DNA from: Thermodesulfobacteriota bacterium
GTDB taxonomy: Bacteria; Desulfobacterota; BSN033; UBA1163
Reading direction: 5' to 3'
Assembly (NCBI GenBank): GCA_030024065.1
Contig: JASEIE010000051.1
Coordinates: forward strand, 1 to 14,657
DNA length: 14,657 bases
The translations under genes and the position numbers were made by a program. The number at the start of each line of letters is the position of its first letter. Within the stretch, counting starts at the first letter, position 1. Below are positions 7,516-14,106 of the stretch, piece by piece. Below the pieces are notes generated by a model. That model did no database searches. It saw only the letters and a list, made by a program, of their open reading frames with translations, and was not told where the DNA came from.

Positions 7516-7547
7516 ATTCCACTGTTCCAACATTCCATTCCCCCATT
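7516..7547. repeat. Octamer tandem array (right arm), lptC-kdsD spacer
   Basis: Four 8-bp units on the + strand: ATTCCACT, GTTCCAAC, ATTCCATT, CCCCCATT. The array lies 3 bp from the kdsD stop codon (7551-7553). Its ATTCCA cores repeat at the same 8-bp spacing as the TGGAAT cores of 7441-7472, so the two arms can pair as a long hairpin. Confidence 0.75.
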
Positions 7548-7550
7548 GGT

Positions 7551-8525
7551 TCATACCACTCCTGCTTTCAAGAGATCATGAAGGTGAATGATTCCCACCG
7601 GCATTTTATCTCCTCCACTGTTGAATACGAAAAGGGAGGTGATCGAAAATTCTTCCATCCTTTGCACCGCTTTGGCAGCCAGTGCATCTTTCTCAATCCA
7701 CTTGGGGTTTTTGGTCATCGCCTCTGAGGCAGTCCGTTGGAAGAGATCATTAAACTTCTCAAGGGCCCGCCTTAAATCTCCATCCGTGATCACCCCGACC
7801 AGATTTCCCTCTTCGTTGCAGACGCCGGTCACGCCCAACCGTTTCGAAGTGATCTCAAAAATCGCATCCTTCATCAATGTCTTCTCAAATACCTTTGGAA
7901 AGGCCTCTCCGGAATGCATTAAATCCTCCACTTTGAGAAGAAGGCTCTTTCCCAGAGTCCCCCCTGGGTGGAGAATGGCAAAGTCTTCCTCTTTGAATCC
8001 TCTTTTCACCATCAGCGCTACGGCCAAGGCATCTCCTATGGCAATGGTCGCCGTGGTGCTCGCTGTCGGCGCCAGACCCAGTGGACAGGCCTCCTCCCTG
8101 ACCTGAATATTCAGGCAGATATCTCCGGCTCTCGCCAGGGTGGATCTCGTATTTCCGGTGAGGGCGATCAATCGATTTCCATATCGTTTAATGAGAGGGA
8201 GAACCTCCAGAAGCTCCCTTGTCTCTCCGCTGTTGGAGATGGCAATGACCACATCCCCTTTGGTTAGCATCCCGAAATCCCCGTTCGCACCTTCTGCGGG
8301 ATGGAGGAAGAACGCCGGAGTCCCGGTGCTGGCAAAGGTGGAAGCGATCTTTCTTCCCACCAGTCCGGACTTCCCCATCCCCATGAGGACGACCCTTCCC
8401 TTACAATGATAGAGTATCTCCACGGCCTGAGAAAAATTCTCATCGATCCTTTCCACCAGATCGAGGATCGATTGGGCCTCTATTCTCAATACCCGTTTTG
8501 CTTCTTCGATCACATTTATATCCAC
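7551..8525 (-). CDS. kdsD: D-arabinose 5-phosphate isomerase (KdsD/KpsF/GutQ family)
   Basis: This enzyme interconverts ribulose 5-phosphate and arabinose 5-phosphate, the first step toward Kdo, the inner sugar of LPS. The 324 residues comprise a SIS sugar-isomerase domain (about 35-180; GMGKSGLVGRKIASTFASTG, then HPAEGANGDFGMLTKGD and ISNSGETREL) and a pair of CBS domains (about 205-324; VGVITDGDLRRAL, then MPVGIIHLHDLLKAG). The start is GTG at 8525, giving MDINVIEEAK, with GAGGAG about 10 nt upstream. It precedes lptCAB, consistent with Kdo/LPS synthesis. The usual partners kdsA and kdsC are not next to it, so they must be elsewhere if the pathway is complete. Confidence 0.95.
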   Translation of the reverse strand: MDINVIEEAKRVLRIEAQSILDLVERIDENFSQAVEILYHCKGRVVLMGMGKSGLVGRKIASTFASTGTPAFFLHPAEGANGDFGMLTKGDVVIAISNSGETRELLEVLPLIKRYGNRLIALTGNTRSTLARAGDICLNIQVREEACPLGLAPTASTTATIAIGDALAVALMVKRGFKEEDFAILHPGGTLGKSLLLKVEDLMHSGEAFPKVFEKTLMKDAIFEITSKRLGVTGVCNEEGNLVGVITDGDLRRALEKFNDLFQRTASEAMTKNPKWIEKDALAAKAVQRMEEFSITSLFVFNSGGDKMPVGIIHLHDLLKAGVV

Positions 8526-8535
8526 CTCTTGTAAT

Positions 8536-8598
8536 CTCCTCTCTTCTCTCGTCTCTCGTCCCTCGTCTATCGTCTATCGTCTTTCGTCTCTCGCCCTA
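8536..8598. repeat. Heptamer tandem array, pyrG-kdsD spacer
   Basis: Nine 7-bp units on the + strand from 8536: CTCCTCT, CTTCTCT, CGTCTCT, CGTCCCT, CGTCTAT, CGTCTAT, CGTCTTT, CGTCTCT, CGCCCTA. It fills the spacer and ends exactly on the pyrG stop codon (8596-8598). On the transcribed strand the consensus is like ATAGACG/AGAGACG. Confidence 0.88.
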
Positions 8599-10269
8599 TG
8601 CCTTTCTCTTCCTTTTACCTTTCACCTTTAACCTTGTGCCTCTTCTCAGGGAGGCTTTGATGAACTCTTTAAAAAGGGGATGGGGGTCCATGGGTTTCGA
8701 TTTGAACTCGGGATGGAACTGGCATCCTAAAAACCAGGGGTGGCCTTTCAATTCAACGATTTCCACCAGCCCCTTGTCCGGAGAAGTGCCGCTGAAAACC
8801 AGTCCCGCCTTCCCCAATATCTCCAGATAGTTGTTATTAAATTCGTAACGGTGCCGGTGCCTTTCAGAAATCAATCTCTTATTGTAGGCCTCCAGGGCAA
8901 GGCTTCCCTCTTCAAGCCGACAGGGATAAGCTCCCAGTCTCATCGTCCCGCCCTTTGGAGTATCCGAACCTCTCCTCTGTACCATTTGATTCCGGTCCAG
9001 CCACTCTTCCAGCAGGTAGATGACCGGATGAGGGGTAAGGGAATCGAACTCCGCGCTGTTGGCCCCTTTCAAACCCGCACCGTGCCTTGCCACCTCGATG
9101 ACGGCACACTGCATCCCAAGACAGATCCCGAAGAAAGGAACTTCCTTCTCTCTGGCGAATTGAATCGCCTTGATCTTCCCTTCGATTCCTCTTATTCCGA
9201 ATCCTCCTGGCACAAGGACGCCGTCTGCTCCCTGAAGTAAATGATCCGGCCCCTCCTTATCCACCTGTTCCGAATCGACATATCTCACATTCACTCTCGC
9301 ATCATTGGCAATGCCGCCATGGATCAATGCCTCGTTTAAGCTCTTATAAGACTCGATCAGACCGACATATTTTCCGACAACGGCAATGGTCGTTTCGAAA
9401 CGGGGGTTCTTGATCCTTTTGACGATCCGCTCCCAGCCCGTGAGATTGGGCCGGCCTGTCCAGATGTTCAGTTTCTCAACGATCTTCTCATCGAGCCCTT
9501 CCTGATGAAAGACAACAGGCACTTCATAGACGGTGTCCACATTCCTTGCGGTGATGACCGCATCCTTATCCACATTGCAGAAGAGGGCGATCTTCGACTT
9601 GATCTCGGGAGAGAGGAGCCGGTCCGTTCGACAGAGGAGAATGTCGGGTTGAATGCCGATCTCGCGAAGCTCCTTGACGCTGTGCTGTGTCGGTTTCGTT
9701 TTCAGCTCTCCGGCCGTTTCGATGTAAGGCACAAGGGTGAGGTGAATGTAGAGTGTATTTTCCCTGCCCACATCCCCTCGAATCTGACGGATCGCCTCCA
9801 GGAAAGGAAGGCTCTCGATATCCCCCACTGTTCCACCCACTTCAATGATCACGATATCCATATCCTGAGCAAGGTCGAATATCTTCGACTTGATTTCTTC
9901 TGTGATATGGGGGATCACCTGAACGGTACCTCCCAGATAGTCTCCCCTTCTCTCTTTGGAAATGACGGAATCGTAGATCTGCCCTGTGGTGAAGTTATTC
10001 TTCTTCGATGTCTTGACATTGGTGTAGCGTTCGTAGTGTCCGAGATCGAGATCGGCTTCTGCCCCGTCATCGGTCACATAGACCTCCCCATGTTGAAAGG
10101 GATTCATCGTTCCCGGATCGACATTGATGTAGGGATCGAATTTGACAAAGGACACCTTCAATCCTCTCAATTCAAGGAGAGCGCCGATAGAGGAGGACGC
10201 CAGTCCCTTCCCTAAAGAGGAGACCACTCCCCCTGTGATAAAGATATATTTTATCCTCGCATTCGCCAA
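8596..10269 (-). CDS. pyrG: CTP synthase (glutamine-hydrolysing)
   Basis: CTP synthase aminates UTP to CTP using glutamine and ATP. From TTG 10269 the protein is 557 aa. The N-terminal synthetase domain has [16 protein letters not shown] and the [15 protein letters not shown] and [19 protein letters not shown] motifs. The C-terminal class I glutaminase domain has VPGGFGIRG and GICLGMQ with the nucleophile Cys at about 383, and the His-Pro-Glu of [11 protein letters not shown] prefer TTG 10269 because GGAGG sits 6 nt upstream; a TTG at 10305, overlapping the apgM stop, would add 12 residues. The last 10-12 residues ([10 protein letters not shown]) look non-native: they are encoded by another heptad repeat, and the stop lies in the adjoining array. 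Confidence 0.97.
   Translation of the reverse strand: MANARIKYIFITGGVVSSLGKGLASSSIGALLELRGLKVSFVKFDPYINVDPGTMNPFQHGEVYVTDDGAEADLDLGHYERYTNVKTSKKNNFTTGQIYDSVISKERRGDYLGGTVQVIPHITEEIKSKIFDLAQDMDIVIIEVGGTVGDIESLPFLEAIRQIRGDVGRENTLYIHLTLVPYIETAGELKTKPTQHSVKELREIGIQPDILLCRTDRLLSPEIKSKIALFCNVDKDAVITARNVDTVYEVPVVFHQEGLDEKIVEKLNIWTGRPNLTGWERIVKRIKNPRFETTIAVVGKYVGLIESYKSLNEALIHGGIANDARVNVRYVDSEQVDKEGPDHLLQGADGVLVPGGFGIRGIEGKIKAIQFAREKEVPFFGICLGMQCAVIEVARHGAGLKGANSAEFDSLTPHPVIYLLEEWLDRNQMVQRRGSDTPKGGTMRLGAYPCRLEEGSLALEAYNKRLISERHRHRYEFNNNYLEILGKAGLVFSGTSPDKGLVEIVELKGHPWFLGCQFHPEFKSKPMDPHPLFKEFIKASLRRGTRLKVKGKRKRKA
8614..8641. repeat. Heptad repeat inside the 3' end of pyrG
   Basis: Four 7-bp units on the + strand: TTTACCT, TTCACCT, TTAACCT, TGTGCCT. 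It lies within the last codons of pyrG and encodes part of the basic tail after the conserved C-terminus. It is next to, but one base out of phase with, the 8536-8598 array. Confidence 0.65.
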
Positions 10270-10301
10270 TCTCTTCCTCCATTCCCCTTCCGCCAGGGAC
10301 T

Positions 10302-11537
10302 TCAAGAGGTCAAAAATCTTTCGATCAGTTCAAATCCCTTTTCGATGAAGATGCCACTCTGTTTCGCAGAGGTTTCATCAAAGGTCCCTGCACTTTCCTT
10401 CTTACCCTGATCTTCGCTCGAATAGATCACAAAAGGAACAGGATCAGCCGTATGGGTTTTGATGGCAAGGGGAGTGGGATGGTCGGGCAGGACCATGATC
10501 CTGAAGTTCTCGAATTTCCTCAACCCCCTCAAAATGGTGCCCACCACCTTCTCGTCAAAGGCCTCAATGGCTTCGATCTTGAGCTGGAGGTCTCCCATGT
10601 GTCCGGCCTCGTCAGGAGCCTCCACATGGACATATACAAAATCCCTCTCTTCAAGGCCTTTCAGCGCATACTGGCCCTTTCCCTCATAGTTGGTGTCGAA
10701 GTATCCTGTGATGCCGGGAACGTTGAGAACCTCCAATCCGGCAAGGATTCCTATCCCTCTGATAAGGTGGACGGCTGAAATCACATAGCCATCCATAACG
10801 AATCGTTCTTTCAGGGAGACCATCTGGGGAGATCTGCCCTGCCCCCATAGCCAGATGGAGTTGGCAGGCGGAAGCCCCTTTGCTCTGCGTCTGAGATTGA
10901 CAGGATGATCTTTGAGAAGCCCCTGAGACTCAGCCATCAGGGTGAGAATCTGATCTTCAGGTCCCCTGCCTTCAGGAAGAAAAGGAGAGATCTCCTGACC
11001 GATGATATCGTGAGGGGGAGTGAGTTCGAGTCGCTCGAGTTTTGAAAATTTCGAAGCCCCGTTTCCCATCACCATCAGATGACGGTAACTCAATCCAAAG
11101 TGGAATTGAATCTCCTCCGTCCCCATCCCTCTATTCAGATCGGAGATGATCTCTCTCGCCTCACTATCGGTGATATGTCCGGCAGAGAAATCATCCATGA
11201 TGACCTTTGATCCTTGAGTCTGGAGAGTAACGAGGTTACACCGGAAGGCTAAATCGTCCCCTTTCAGTTTGACGCCCAGACTGACTGCCTCCAAAGGACC
11301 CCTTCCTGTATAGTATAGGAGAGGATCATAGCCAAAAATGGAGAGGTTCGCAATTTCACTTCCCGGATTGAAACCATCAGGGACTGTCCTGACCAGACCC
11401 ATTTCCCCATGCCTTGCCAGCCAGTCCATATGGGGTGTTCTGGCCGCCATCAGAGGGGTTTTCCCTTTGATGCTCTCAACGGGGTAGTCGGCCATCCCGT
11501 CCCCGATAATGACCACATATTTCATGCCTTTCGCCAT
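10302..11537 (-). CDS. apgM: 2,3-bisphosphoglycerate-independent phosphoglycerate mutase, archaeal type (ApgM)
   Basis: This belongs to the alkaline-phosphatase superfamily. The archaeal-type family interconverts 2- and 3-phosphoglycerate with metal ions and a phosphoserine intermediate. The 411 residues show the metal motif [12 protein letters not shown] (8-19), the catalytic-serine segment [14 protein letters not shown] (59-72), and the late metal ligands [13 protein letters not shown] and [20 protein letters not shown]. The ATG at 11537 has a modest upstream GGGA; a second ATG at 11525 ([10 protein letters not shown]) matches the usual family start. In some bacteria lacking ThrB, relatives of this family near hom/thrC have been proposed to act as a homoserine kinase substitute. 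thrC lies about 2.6 kb away on the same strand here, so that role cannot be excluded. The gene heads the long run. Confidence 0.93.
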   Translation of the reverse strand: MAKGMKYVVIIGDGMADYPVESIKGKTPLMAARTPHMDWLARHGEMGLVRTVPDGFNPGSEIANLSIFGYDPLLYYTGRGPLEAVSLGVKLKGDDLAFRCNLVTLQTQGSKVIMDDFSAGHITDSEAREIISDLNRGMGTEEIQFHFGLSYRHLMVMGNGASKFSKLERLELTPPHDIIGQEISPFLPEGRGPEDQILTLMAESQGLLKDHPVNLRRRAKGLPPANSIWLWGQGRSPQMVSLKERFVMDGYVISAVHLIRGIGILAGLEVLNVPGITGYFDTNYEGKGQYALKGLEERDFVYVHVEAPDEAGHMGDLQLKIEAIEAFDEKVVGTILRGLRKFENFRIMVLPDHPTPLAIKTHTADPVPFVIYSSEDQGKKESAGTFDETSAKQSGIFIEKGFELIERFLTS

Positions 11538-11557
11538 TTCTTAATCGTCCCAAAACC

Positions 11558-11586
11558 TAAATAAACCAAAAAGTTACAAATGTCAA
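11558..11586 (-). promoter_or_regulatory. Possible sigma-70-type promoter before apgM
   Basis: On the minus strand, a perfect -35 hexamer TTGACA (11586-11581) is followed after 17 bp by TATTTA (11563-11558), a weak -10 match. It is downstream of the sigma-54-like site, so the two could provide basal and regulated transcription. The evidence is the hexamer match only. Confidence 0.4.
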
Positions 11587-11605
11587 ATGAAAATCGAAAA
11601 ATGGA

Positions 11606-11621
11606 AGCAAAAGGTATGCCA
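11606..11621 (-). promoter_or_regulatory. Sigma-54-type (-24/-12) promoter match upstream of apgM
   Basis: The minus strand reads TGGCAT-ACCTT-TTGCT. Against the consensus TGGCAC-N5-TTGCW this differs at one base, and GG and GC have the required 10-bp separation. The -12 GC is about 70 bp from the apgM ATG. It is the only such match I found in the gene-free regions. It points into the run that carries rpoN and ptsN. Confidence 0.5.
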
Positions 11622-11656
11622 AATTTAAAGGGACAGTTCTCCGTAGGGCTGATTTC

Positions 11657-11729
11657 GGCTAACGGCTGCGGGTGAGCGAAGTGCCCTTTATGGGCATTTT
11701 GGCTTCAGCTGTTCAACCGTCTGTTATGT
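11657..11729 (-). repeat. attC-like recombination site B, downstream of the toxin gene
   Basis: On the minus strand the site begins ACATAAC and ends GTTAGCC, close to the attC core pair RYYYAAC...GTTRRRY. An internal stem has TGCCC/GGGCA arms with a 5-nt loop (11682-11696), and the TAAC/GTTA ends pair. It shares TAACGGCT-N10-GAAGTGC (same spacing, + strand) and a later GCATTT with site A at 12371-12436, so the two are related elements. It starts about 50 bp beyond the toxin stop, where a cassette's attC would be. Confidence 0.55.
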
Positions 11730-11780
11730 GGAGTTGTGCCTCCTGTTTTTCTAAAAAAGCCATGGATGGTTTTTCAATGA

Positions 11781-12092
11781 CTACCCTTCTTGTTTTCTTA
11801 AATTTTCCAAGTTTATTTTTGAAAAATCTCTTTTACCATGAATTAATGCAAGTATCTCAATCTTGTCAGGAAATATTTCATAAATAAGACGGTAGGAATA
11901 TATTATTAACTCTCGAATTTTAGGGTCACCTATTTCTGGAACGATTCTACCAATTTCAGGAAGGATATTTAACTTTTCGGATTTATCAACGATTTCAAAA
12001 ACCACTTTTTGAGCGTAGTACTTGGAATCCCTCGCTATGTAATTGTGGATTAATTTTAAATCTTGCTTGGCTGGATCGGTCCACTCTACCAC
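11781..12092 (-). CDS. ParE/RelE-family toxin of a type II toxin-antitoxin system
   Basis: This is a 103-residue ParE/RelE-superfamily protein. The start VEWTDPAKQDLKLIHNYIA and the segments PEIGRIVPEIGDPKIRELII, YSYRLIYEIFPDKIEILALI and HGKRDFS follow the family's helix-hairpin and beta-sheet pattern. RelE members cleave ribosome-bound mRNA and ParE members poison gyrase; the sequence alone does not decide which. The start codon is GTG at 12092, overlapping the end of the antitoxin gene by 7 bp (antitoxin stop TAG at 12086-12088), as usual for such operons. It lies between two attC-like sites. Another possibility is a degenerate, inactive toxin, but the reading frame is intact and full length. 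Confidence 0.88.
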   Translation of the reverse strand: MVEWTDPAKQDLKLIHNYIARDSKYYAQKVVFEIVDKSEKLNILPEIGRIVPEIGDPKIRELIIYSYRLIYEIFPDKIEILALIHGKRDFSKINLENLRKQEG

Positions 12093-12265
12093 GTTTGCAT
12101 TTCTCTTTTTAGGTCTTCTGTAGAAATTTTTTCACCACGTTCTGCTGCTTCCCTGCCTTTATTGACTTTATCAATCACATAAAGCTCATACATAATATCG
12201 TCAATGTTTGCATTATCAGGTAGTTTTGAAATAACCCTCATCGCCTCTTGTTTCAAAGTTTCCAT
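12086..12265 (-). CDS. Small antitoxin of the ParE/RelE toxin
   Basis: A 59-residue protein (METLKQEAMRVISKLPDNANIDDIMYELY, given in part) directly upstream of and overlapping the toxin gene. It ends in a charged tail with ERGEKISTEDLKREM, a pattern common in antitoxins that pair with ParE/RelE toxins, where the C-terminal tail wraps the toxin. The ATG at 12265 is chosen because a near-perfect AAGGAGGT lies 7 nt upstream; a GTG at 12274 would overlap that site. No clear named DNA-binding fold can be assigned by eye. Antitoxins of this class usually repress their own promoter; the AT-rich upstream region (12283-12330, minus strand, with TATGAT) is where that would occur. Confidence 0.82.
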   Translation of the reverse strand: METLKQEAMRVISKLPDNANIDDIMYELYVIDKVNKGREAAERGEKISTEDLKREMQTW

Positions 12266-12370
12266 TGTTTGCACCTCCTTCGTCCTTAGTAGAGTATCTT
12301 AAACTATTTTATCATAATTTCAATATTTTGGTTACCACTATTAGCAATCCGTTTTTTAGGGCGCAATTTC

Positions 12371-12436
12371 ATATAACGGCTAAGGCCAAAAGAAGTGCGT
12401 AGCATTTGGATGTTACTCTTTTGGCCTGTGTTAGGC
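12371..12436 (-). repeat. attC-like recombination site A, upstream of the antitoxin gene
   Basis: On the minus strand it begins GCCTAAC, an exact match to RYYYAAC, and ends GTTATAT, one base off GTTRRRY. Perfect 10-bp arms GGCCAAAAGA (12384-12393) and TCTTTTGGCC (12417-12426) form the inner stem with a 23-nt loop, and the outer TAAC/GTTA bases pair. It shares the TAACGGCT-N10-GAAGTGC block with site B. The stop codon of a short frame continuing the recombinase remnant falls within its GCCTAAC core. Confidence 0.58.
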
Positions 12437-12492
12437 GACATGTCTTTTCAATTCAATTGAGAGCGGTTTCTGTTCCTTTAGCGCGCTGACTT

Positions 12493-12618
12493 TCAATATG
12501 GAAAACTCCAATGTTTTTCTACAGGATGCCATTTTCGTCCCTCAATGGTCTTAATCTTTGTACATTCCCTGCCTACCGCGGGAAGAAAGATTGTTAAAAG
12601 GGGCGTCTCACTTTTCAT
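12493..12618 (-). pseudogene. N-terminal remnant of a tyrosine recombinase/integrase
   Basis: A 41-codon frame from ATG 12618 to a TGA at 12493. Residues 21-41 contain KIKTIEGRKWHPVEKHWSFP, which strongly resembles the N-terminal arm-domain motif (GRKWHPEKKYWSVP-like) of a family of XerC/D-type tyrosine recombinases, recalled here and not searched. The catalytic domain (R-K-H-R-H-Y) is missing. After the stop, a -1 frame continues ILKVSALKEQKPLSIELK to a stop inside attC-like site A, so a frameshift and truncation are likely. Residues 12-18 (PAVGREC) come from a segment related to the palindromic element found in rapZ. Its position next to an attC-like site suggests it once served the cassette region. 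Confidence 0.6.
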
Positions 12619-12702
12619 ACAAAACTATTAAATTCCAGTGGAGTTGTCAATAAGAATTCGGACTGGGTCCAAGAAAAACTGGGGGAACAAGGAGAGGAAG
12701 AA

Positions 12703-13830
12703 TCAGGCCCCTACCTTTGGGAATACTATGCTCTTGATGTAGTTGACCACCCGTTCTACTTCCGCTTGGATCTCCTTTTTCTCACTATGAAAAAGAGGGC
12801 TTCTATCATCTCTCAATTTTTTATCATGGATTCCGAATTCAGTAGCTATTCTTATATACGCCTCAGGGAGGTCCTCATTCAGTTCCACCCCGTTCATCAC
12901 TGCCCACGCCAGGGCCCAGGCCCGGGCGACATTCGAAACATTATATCCTCCTCCCCCCAGGGCAACCCATTTAGGAGCCAGTGTCTTCATCCTCCGTAGG
13001 ACTTTCTCAAAACCAAACATGGAGAGGTGAAGGTTTGTCAGCGGATCATCAAAAAAGGTATCCACTCCTAACTGGGTGACAACCACATCGGGTTTGAACC
13101 GGGCAATAAGCTCAGGGACAATCTCTTCAAAGGCCCAGAGATAGACTTCATCATCCGTATAGGGAGGAAAAGGAAGATTGACAGAGTACCCCTCCCCTTC
13201 TCCTTCTCCAATCTCATATTCAAAACCGGTTCCCGGAAAGATGGAATATCCTGTCTCGTGAAGCGAGATGGTGAGGATCTGATCGGTGTCATAGAAAGCC
13301 TTCTGGACACCATCACCGTGATGGGCATCTATATCGATATAAGCCACTCTCATCCCCTGGCCCAGAAGTTTCGATATCCCGATCACCGGGTCATTCGTAT
13401 AGCAGAACCCGGATGCCCTTGATCTCATCGCATGGTGAAGTCCTCCTGCAATGTTAAAGGCGATCTCTCCTTTTCCGCCCGCAACAAAATCGACTGCCTG
13501 GAGGGTGGCGCCTGTGGTCAGGAGGGACCAATTGAAAAGACCTGGAAAGATGGGGTTATCGCCCGGTCCCAGTCCATAAGCGTAAGCATCTCCGCGCAAA
13601 TGGCCATCACTCCCCTGTTTCAATATCTCTATATATTCCTTGCTGTGGAAGAGGGCTAAATCCTCTTCATCCGCCTTCACCGTGGGAATGATTTGAACAG
13701 AAGGAAGGTCTAAAAGGCCATAGGCTTTTATCAATTCAAAGGTCAACTTGAGCCGGATGACCCGAAGAGGATGCATGGGCCCGTAATCGTAGTCGAGGTA
13801 GGCATCGGTATAGATGAAGGCGGTTTTCAT
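12703..13830 (-). CDS. AcuC/histone-deacetylase family Zn-dependent deacetylase
   Basis: This 375-residue protein of the arginase/deacetylase fold removes acetyl groups from lysine or small amines; bacterial AcuC acts on acetyl-CoA synthetase, but the substrate here is unknown. The active-site features are all present: the His pair in AGGLHHAM (132-133), zinc ligands Asp168 and His170 in YIDIDAHHGDG, Asp257 in QLGVDTFFDDPL, and the catalytic Tyr in LGGGGYN (296). The N-terminus MKTAFIYTDAYLDYDYGPMH matches AcuC-like proteins. The ATG at 13830 has no Shine-Dalgarno; TATACT lies just 5 bp upstream, which could mean a leaderless transcript. It sits between thrC and the cassette island and is not obviously in an operon with either. 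Confidence 0.93.
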   Translation of the reverse strand: MKTAFIYTDAYLDYDYGPMHPLRVIRLKLTFELIKAYGLLDLPSVQIIPTVKADEEDLALFHSKEYIEILKQGSDGHLRGDAYAYGLGPGDNPIFPGLFNWSLLTTGATLQAVDFVAGGKGEIAFNIAGGLHHAMRSRASGFCYTNDPVIGISKLLGQGMRVAYIDIDAHHGDGVQKAFYDTDQILTISLHETGYSIFPGTGFEYEIGEGEGEGYSVNLPFPPYTDDEVYLWAFEEIVPELIARFKPDVVVTQLGVDTFFDDPLTNLHLSMFGFEKVLRRMKTLAPKWVALGGGGYNVSNVARAWALAWAVMNGVELNEDLPEAYIRIATEFGIHDKKLRDDRSPLFHSEKKEIQAEVERVVNYIKSIVFPKVGA

Positions 13831-13835
13831 GAATA

Positions 13836-13841
13836 AGTATA
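13836..13841 (-). promoter_or_regulatory. Possible -10 element for a leaderless transcript of the deacetylase-like gene
   Basis: Minus strand TATACT, five of six bases matching TATAAT, followed by TATTC and the ATG. With usual spacing transcription would begin at or next to the A of the start codon. No clear -35 hexamer is visible. Confidence 0.25.
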
Positions 13842-13870
13842 CACAGCGACTTAAGTCAGAGCCTCCCCAT

Positions 13871-13886
13871 CAAGGCTAAAGCCTTG
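13871..13886. repeat. Small perfect hairpin CAAGGC-TAAA-GCCTTG
   Basis: A 6-bp stem with a 4-nt loop just outside the inverted-repeat element, between thrC and the deacetylase-like gene. It is not followed by a U-run on the minus strand, so a terminator is not supported. Confidence 0.6.
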
Positions 13887-13897
13887 AGTTACAAAAA

Positions 13898-14106
13898 CCT
13901 AAATTGAGCGATTCTTTTTCCAATGCAAGATGTTTCGGGTCAGGAGACCCGAATCTACCCTCTTATTAAACAACCCAAAGGGTAGGGTGCAGGTCTCCTG
14001 ACCTGCACTCAATAGGTGATCATATAGGGCAAGGCTTAAATCCAGATTTAACCGGGGGGACAAAAGCAACCCTTAAGGGTGGCCCTACAAAATCGCTCAA
14101 TTTAGG
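13898..14106. mobile_element. Miniature inverted-repeat element (MITE-like), 209 bp
   Basis: Perfect 16-bp terminal inverted repeats: CCTAAATTGAGCGATT at 13898-13913 and its reverse complement at 14091-14106. Both ends are flanked by AAAAA (13893-13897 and 14107-14111), possibly a 5-bp target duplication, though low complexity weakens that. Inside are two hairpins (13934-13953 and 13987-14008), the complementary CTACCC/GGGTAG pair (13955-13960 and 13980-13985) and a 12-bp palindrome ACCCTTAAGGGT (14069-14080). No gene fits inside, so a non-autonomous element or a structured RNA/terminator region is most likely. It fills most of the 335-bp gap between thrC and the deacetylase-like gene. Confidence 0.6.

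Larger units (their letters stand above)
11663..12376 (-). mobile_element. Putative integron gene cassette carrying a toxin-antitoxin pair
   Basis: The interval of about 714 bp runs from the GTT cut position of attC-like site A to that of site B. It contains a two-gene toxin-antitoxin operon oriented with its 3' end toward site B, which is the standard cassette layout. The DNA is more AT-rich than the flanking genes. Toxin-antitoxin cassettes are well known in chromosomal integrons, where they stabilise arrays. No complete integrase gene is in the window; a broken recombinase N-terminus lies on the other side of site A. A lone cassette captured or left outside an integron is the inference. 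The cut positions are predicted from the core motif only. Confidence 0.5.
12266..12702. other. Gene-poor accessory spacer, 437 bp
   Basis: This stretch between the antitoxin start and the deacetylase-like stop holds, in minus-strand order, a possible promoter (TTGACA at 12650-12645 with no good -10), the broken recombinase start (12618-12493), attC-like site A (12436-12371) and the AT-rich leader of the antitoxin. The remaining bases show no intact gene. Confidence 0.7.

Noticed and set aside
525..8598. Short tandem arrays considered as CRISPR or iteron origins
   Set aside because: Units are only 7-8 bp without unique spacers, their sequences differ from array to array, and no rep or cas gene is present.
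9505..10215. 236-codon open frame on the + strand
   Set aside because: It lies entirely antisense to conserved pyrG, has no recognisable domain, and long antisense frames are expected opposite this codon usage.
11657..11729. Site B considered as a rho-independent terminator for the toxin operon
   Set aside because: The strongest stem is only 5 bp and lacks a following T-run; its similarity to site A fits a recombination site better.
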